Source: Collybiopsis luxurians FD-317 M1 (taxonomy: Eukaryota; Basidiomycota; Agaricomycetes; Agaricales; Omphalotaceae). From it: a stretch of 20,311 bases of DNA. Under the pieces are notes generated by a model, which was given only the letters and a program-made list of their open reading frames with translations, was not told the DNA's origin and made no database searches. The stretch lies in NCBI GenBank assembly GCA_000827265.1, contig KN834887.1:43946-64256 (forward strand). Reading direction: 5' to 3'. Both the position numbers and the translations under genes were made by a program. Shown here one piece after another: positions 17,096-20,311 of this stretch (positions are counted from its first letter, which is position 1; each line of letters opens with the position of its first letter).

Positions 17096-18005
17096 ATGCC
17101 ATTATTCAAAAAACTCAAGAAATGGTTCTGCAGTCTCTGGCGTCATAGAGGCTACCGAATCAATATCCAGGCAGAAAGTACACCTGAACTGGGTAATGTT
17201 GCACAGGACTTCCATGGTTCCCAAGATTCTGTGTCACACATTTCTGCACAGTCTGAGCCTATCCCGGGAAGGATGCCAGACAATTTCATTCTTGATACTA
17301 GTCAGCTGCCCCAGGCCTCAGCTGAACAAAAGAGTGGACAAGAGTCTTTTACTGCGCACCAAGCTCTGCAAACTGCTGGTGCCGTTGCAGAAACCAGTCT
17401 CAAAATTCTGAAAGAACTTTCCAATTTCATTCCTGTGGCTGGTAAAGGATTGGGTATTGCACTTGGAGTGGTTTCTGAGTGTATTAAAATCTACCATGCA
17501 AGTATTCCTGTGCAATAATTTTGCTTTAGTGTACTGATAGATATTTGACATATAAAGCAAGTAACAGAGAACAAAGAAAGGTTCAAAGAACTCACTGAAG
17601 AGTTATCTACCAAGCTTGCAGAAGTCAAGAATTATATGAAGCAGAGTGGATCTACTGAAATGGATGAAATTTTCCAGATTTTGGCTGAGTATGGATCTGT
17701 TTTGACCTTTGAATGATTTCAATATCATAATTTTTAATAGTGATTTGGGCAAAATCAATAGCAAGGCTTCACCTCAGCAGAACAAAAATTGGGTGGCACA
17801 AATTCTGAGGAAAACAGACAATGTAGTTGCTGCAGATACAATTTCTCAAGAAATCGCAAAGTATTTTGAGGATATTAAAGATGCATTTGATGCTTGTCAG
17901 GTATGGATGAGAATTCATATGGATTTTATAAAAGTTTTAAGGTTGTGCAATCTGCAGAGAAAGGTTTTATTCCGCATTGAAAGAAATACAAGTGATATCA
18001 GTAAG
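17096..18005 (+). CDS. N-terminal exons of the NLR: helical, MLKL/HeLo-like region
   Basis: Exon 1 starts with a basic, amphipathic stretch (KKLKKWFCSLWRHRG). After a polar linker it has helices AETSLKILKELSNFIPVAGK and GLGIALGVVSECIKIY. Exon 2 continues with NKERFKELTEELSTKLAEVKNYM and exon 3 with AADTISQEIAKYFEDIKDAF. A hydrophobic P-V-x-G-x-G-L-G-x-A-L-G turn followed by an NKERxKEL-type helix recalls the four-helix-bundle (MLKL N-terminal/HeLo-like) domains found on Agaricomycete NLRs and kinases, which are suspected membrane-disrupting effectors. This is pattern recognition, not a search result. Intron 1 (17498-17557) uses either a GC donor (GCAAGT) with acceptor AAG, or GT at 17502 with acceptor AACAG at 17567; both keep the frame. 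Intron 2 is 17689-17740 (GTATGG...AATAG). Confidence 0.6.
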
Positions 18006-18053
18006 GTAGGTACAGGATTTTGTTTGGATTTTAGGAAATTGAAAAGAGGATAG

Positions 18054-19570
18054 GATAACTACTTGAACAAATTGAAGCCTTCTAGAGAAGCTTTCCATGA
18101 TTATTGAAAGGGAAGGCCAGCATGTACCCCAGGAACAAGAGTTGAAATTTTGGATAAGATCATGAAGTGGGCCAATACTGCTTCAGAGGATCAAGTGTAT
18201 TGGATAGGTGGCATGGCTGGAACAGGAAAAAGCACTATTGCCAAATCATTATGTGATAGTTTTGAGATGGAAAATCTTGCTGGTGCATTCTTTTGTTCTA
18301 GACAGCTTAAGGCCTGTCAGGACCATACAAGGATCATTCCAACTATTGCTTATCAGCTTGCAAGATATTCTCGTTCATTTGCTGAAGCTCTTATAAAGGA
18401 GCTGCAAAATGATCAAGACCTTGCTGATAAGGAAATTGATAAACAAATGGATTTGCTTCTGAAGAAGCCCTGGGAGAAGGCTAATCTTGTCTACAAACAG
18501 ACTGCAACAATTCCTATAATTGTCATTGATGCATTGGATGAATGTGCAGATATTAAACAATTGCTGGTGCCTCTACTTGAAGAGATCCAAAGTGGAGGTT
18601 TACTAGGGCTGAAATTTTTATTAACAAGTCGACCAGACCAACCTATGTACAAACATCTCATAGAGGCACCTCATGATTCTAGAATCTTTCTACATGAGGT
18701 AGAAAAAGAATCAGTTGAGAGTGACATTTCAATGTTTCTCACTCAAGAACTGAAGGATCATAGCTTTGTTACAAAAGAGAATATTTCCCAATTGACCAAA
18801 ATGGCTGGAAAACTATTTATATTTGCAGCAACAACTGTAAAGTGGATCACTGAAAGGGAAGGATTTGAGAAAGACCGGCTAAAAGATGTTCTAAAATTAG
18901 AGCATACTGCAGATAAAAGTGAAACCAAGGGATTGGATGACTTATATAATGCTATCATAACCAAAGCTATGAACAAAGCTACCAAGAAAGAGAGAGAGTG
19001 GAATGTGCAAGTATTGCATTCCATAATTACAGTTAGGAACCCAGTATCTAGTGAGGTGATTGCTCAATTAGCAAAGGTAGAGCCTAAGCAAGTGGATCTG
19101 CTAATTGGTGCACTGCAATCTGTTGTTTATGTAGGGAACATGGACAAGGCTATGTCTTTCATGCCTCATTTTCAGACTTCCTATTGGGAGAAAAGCGAGC
19201 CAAAGTCCTACAATGTGATTCATTGTATCAACACAAGGTTTTGTGCAAGGCATGTTTTGATATTATGAACACAGAGCTAAGATTCAATATACTTAACCTT
19301 CCTTCATCATTTGTGAAAGACAAGGAGGTTGAAAATATAGCATCAGATGTCAATAACAAGATCAAGCAGAGTCTTGTTTACTCCTGCAAAAGTTGGGGAT
19401 ATCACTTGGAGAAATGTGCAAAAGATGCAGAGATTACTGCAACCTTGAAGGAATTTTTGAATGAAAAGCTATTATATTGGGTTGAAGTAATGAGTCTTCT
19501 ACATATGGCAAGTCATAAAGGAAGCAGCAGTGAGGACACATTAGTCCAATGTGGGGAGACTTTTGAGTCT
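18054..19570 (+). CDS. NACHT NTPase exon of the NLR, with linker
   Basis: After intron 3 (18006-18053, GTAGGT...ATAG) the exon reads YLNKLKPSREAFHDY, TGA 18105, then KGRPACTPGTRVEILDKIM. Walker A is GGMAGTGKST (18207-18236) and Walker B is IIVIDALDEC (18516-18545), followed by the sensor LKFLLTSRPD. These are standard NACHT motifs that bind and hydrolyse nucleotide to drive oligomerisation. A one-base deletion after 19175 moves HFQ out of frame with the expected DFLL-type end of the fungal NACHT module; the next frame continues from 19178 (FLLGEKRAK, CFDIMNTELRF, LLYWVEVMSLLHMASH). The exon contains only four CpG in the 1,144 bases to 19197. The donor of the last intron is uncertain; GTTAGA at 19571 with acceptor TTTTAG at 19635 (branch CTGAC at 19621) is in phase. 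Confidence 0.75.
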
Positions 19571-19635
19571 GTTAGAAAGGAATGAATAAAGCAAAAATTA
19601 AGAGACAAGACAGAAATGGACTGACAGGATTTTAG

Positions 19636-20311
19636 ATTTCAGATCTTCCAGAGGAAGTGCAAGATAGTATCAACAATGTAAATGCAGCAGTAGAAACATT
19701 CCTGCTTAGCCCTGTGAATAGCATGACTCCACACTGGTACCTGAGCATATTACCATTTTGGAAGGGAGAACTTGCAGGAGCACAACAGGGGCTGGCAAAG
19801 GGGATAATAGTAAAAAGGAAGATGGAGAAGCCAAATATGGCTGTATGGAATACAGGGTCAGCAGTTAGCTCAGTAGATATTTCTAAAGATGGAACTAGAA
19901 TTGTATCTGGCTCTGGAGATAGCACTGTCAGGATCTGGCATACAAAAACTGGAAGTTCAATTGGGGAGCCTCTTCAAGGCCACAATTTTTTGGTGCAGTC
20001 AGTGGCATTTTCTCCAGATGGAAAGAGAATTGTATCTGGCTCTGGTGATCAGACAGTCAGAATCTGGAATGCAGAGACTGGAACTCCAATTGGGGAGCCT
20101 CTTCAAGGCCACACTTTGTGGGTGCAGTCAGTGGCATTTTGTCCAGATGGAAAGAGAATTGTATCTGGCTCTTGTGATCAGACAGTCAGGATCTGGAATG
20201 CAGAGACTGGAACTCCCATTGGGGAGCCTCTTCAAGGCCACACTTTTTCAGTGCAGTCAGTGGCATTTTCTCCAGATGGAAAGAAAATTGTATCTGGCTC
20301 TGGTGACCAGA
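19636..20311 (+). CDS. WD40 sensor exon of the NLR, cut by the window edge
   Basis: The frame starts at ISDLPEEVQDSINNVNAAVE after a TTTTAG acceptor. A linker (MTPHWYLSILPFWKGE) leads into WD40 blades from about 19850: VSSVDISKDGTRIVSGSGD, then three more with SVAFSPDGKRIVSGS and TVRIW. WD40 propellers on fungal NLRs bind ligands or partner proteins. The frame is still open at the last base, so blade number is unknown. Confidence 0.85.
   Translation, partial: MSDLPEEVQDSINNVNAAVETFLLSPVNSMTPHWYLSILPFWKGELAGAQQGLAKGIIVKRKMEKPNMAVWNTGSAVSSVDISKDGTRIVSGSGDSTVRIWHTKTGSSIGEPLQGHNFLVQSVAFSPDGKRIVSGSGDQTVRIWNAETGTPIGEPLQGHTLWVQSVAFCPDGKRIVSGSCDQTVRIWNAETGTPIGEPLQGHTFSVQSVAFSPDGKKIVSGSGDQ
19864..20311 (+). 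repeat. 129-bp tandem WD40 repeats
   Basis: GTGCAGTCAGTGGCATTT recurs at 19993, 20122 and 20251, exactly 129 bases (43 codons) apart. The copies are nearly identical, with variation concentrated at the blade start (NFLV, TLWV, TFSV) and a few single codons (SGSG/SGSC). A more diverged first unit starts near 19864. High identity means recent duplication or concerted evolution, known for fungal HNWD genes, where repeat shuffling changes specificity. Confidence 0.93.

Larger units (their letters stand above)
17096..20311 (+). pseudogene. NACHT-WD40 NLR-like STAND gene, 3' end outside the window, two breaks
   Basis: The gene model joins exons 17096-17497, 17558-17688, 17741-18005, 18054-19570 and 19636 to the edge. 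The 60-, 52-, 48- and about 65-bp introns keep the frame. ATG 17096 (MPLFKKLKKW) is the first ATG of this frame after a T-rich CAG acceptor-like site. The product would have a helical N-terminus, a NACHT NTPase and a WD40 sensor. That is the architecture of fungal NLRs that act in nonself recognition and regulated cell death (for example the HET-E/HNWD group). Two lesions disturb it: an in-frame TGA at 18105-18107 just before the NACHT, and a 1-base deletion after 19175. Otherwise splice sites and domains are intact, so it is a recent pseudogene or contains sequence errors. A 57-bp in-phase stretch (17901-17957; GTATGG...GCAG) may be a further intron. Confidence 0.75.

Noticed and set aside
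17075..17098. NLR start at 17075
   Set aside because: That codon is TTG and lies inside a T-rich acceptor-like tract; ATG 17096 fits better.

Overview
The window looks like nuclear DNA of a filamentous basidiomycete, most likely an Agaricomycete. Three things suggest this: very short introns (48-65 bp) with CTGAC/CTGAT-type branch sites, a NACHT-WD40 STAND gene with near-identical WD repeats, and a chromodomain Ty3/gypsy retrotransposon decayed almost only at CpG sites. The species cannot be named from the sequence.

Layout. 1-5013 is host accessory DNA: a two-exon coding relic (453-980), an array of 12 CTGCAGG-centred hairpin repeats (about 1085-1552), a broken acidic-protein gene (about 1864-3078), and a diverged duplication of its downstream region (copies near 2996-3660 and 4170-4765). 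5019-16225 is one complete LTR retrotransposon. It has LTRs of 297 and 322 bp, one gag-pol frame (5503-13104) with Gag, zinc knuckle, protease, RT, RNase H, integrase and a chromodomain-like tail, then a third long ORF of unknown function (13282-15849), a polypurine tract and the 3' LTR. It interrupts a possible small host ORF. 16932-20311 holds the promoter and 5' four-fifths or so of a fungal NLR-like gene (helical N-terminus, NACHT, linker, WD40 repeats) that runs off the right edge and carries two breaks.

The retrotransposon has no frameshift in more than 10 kb but has 23 internal stops. All 23 are TGA, and the identifiable ones sit where the family has Arg. The LTRs differ at 14 bases, all transitions, all at inferred CpG sites. 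Even the mismatched target-site duplication (GCCAT/GCTGT) becomes a perfect 5-bp duplication if its centre was CG. This is a young, complete element inactivated by CpG deamination, not by age.

The most unusual signal is at the RNA/DNA-structure level. The element is full of short perfect hairpins, clustered where the protein is a flexible linker. At the 5' end of ORF3 there is an array of about eleven hairpins, the first six centred exactly 27 bases apart, mostly with 4-base loops. The stems differ in sequence and in encoded residues (Ala/Ala, Gly/Pro, Thr/Val, Val/Thr), yet pairing is kept. That points to selection on the fold. I know of no description of such an array; this and ORF3 itself are the best candidates for something undescribed.
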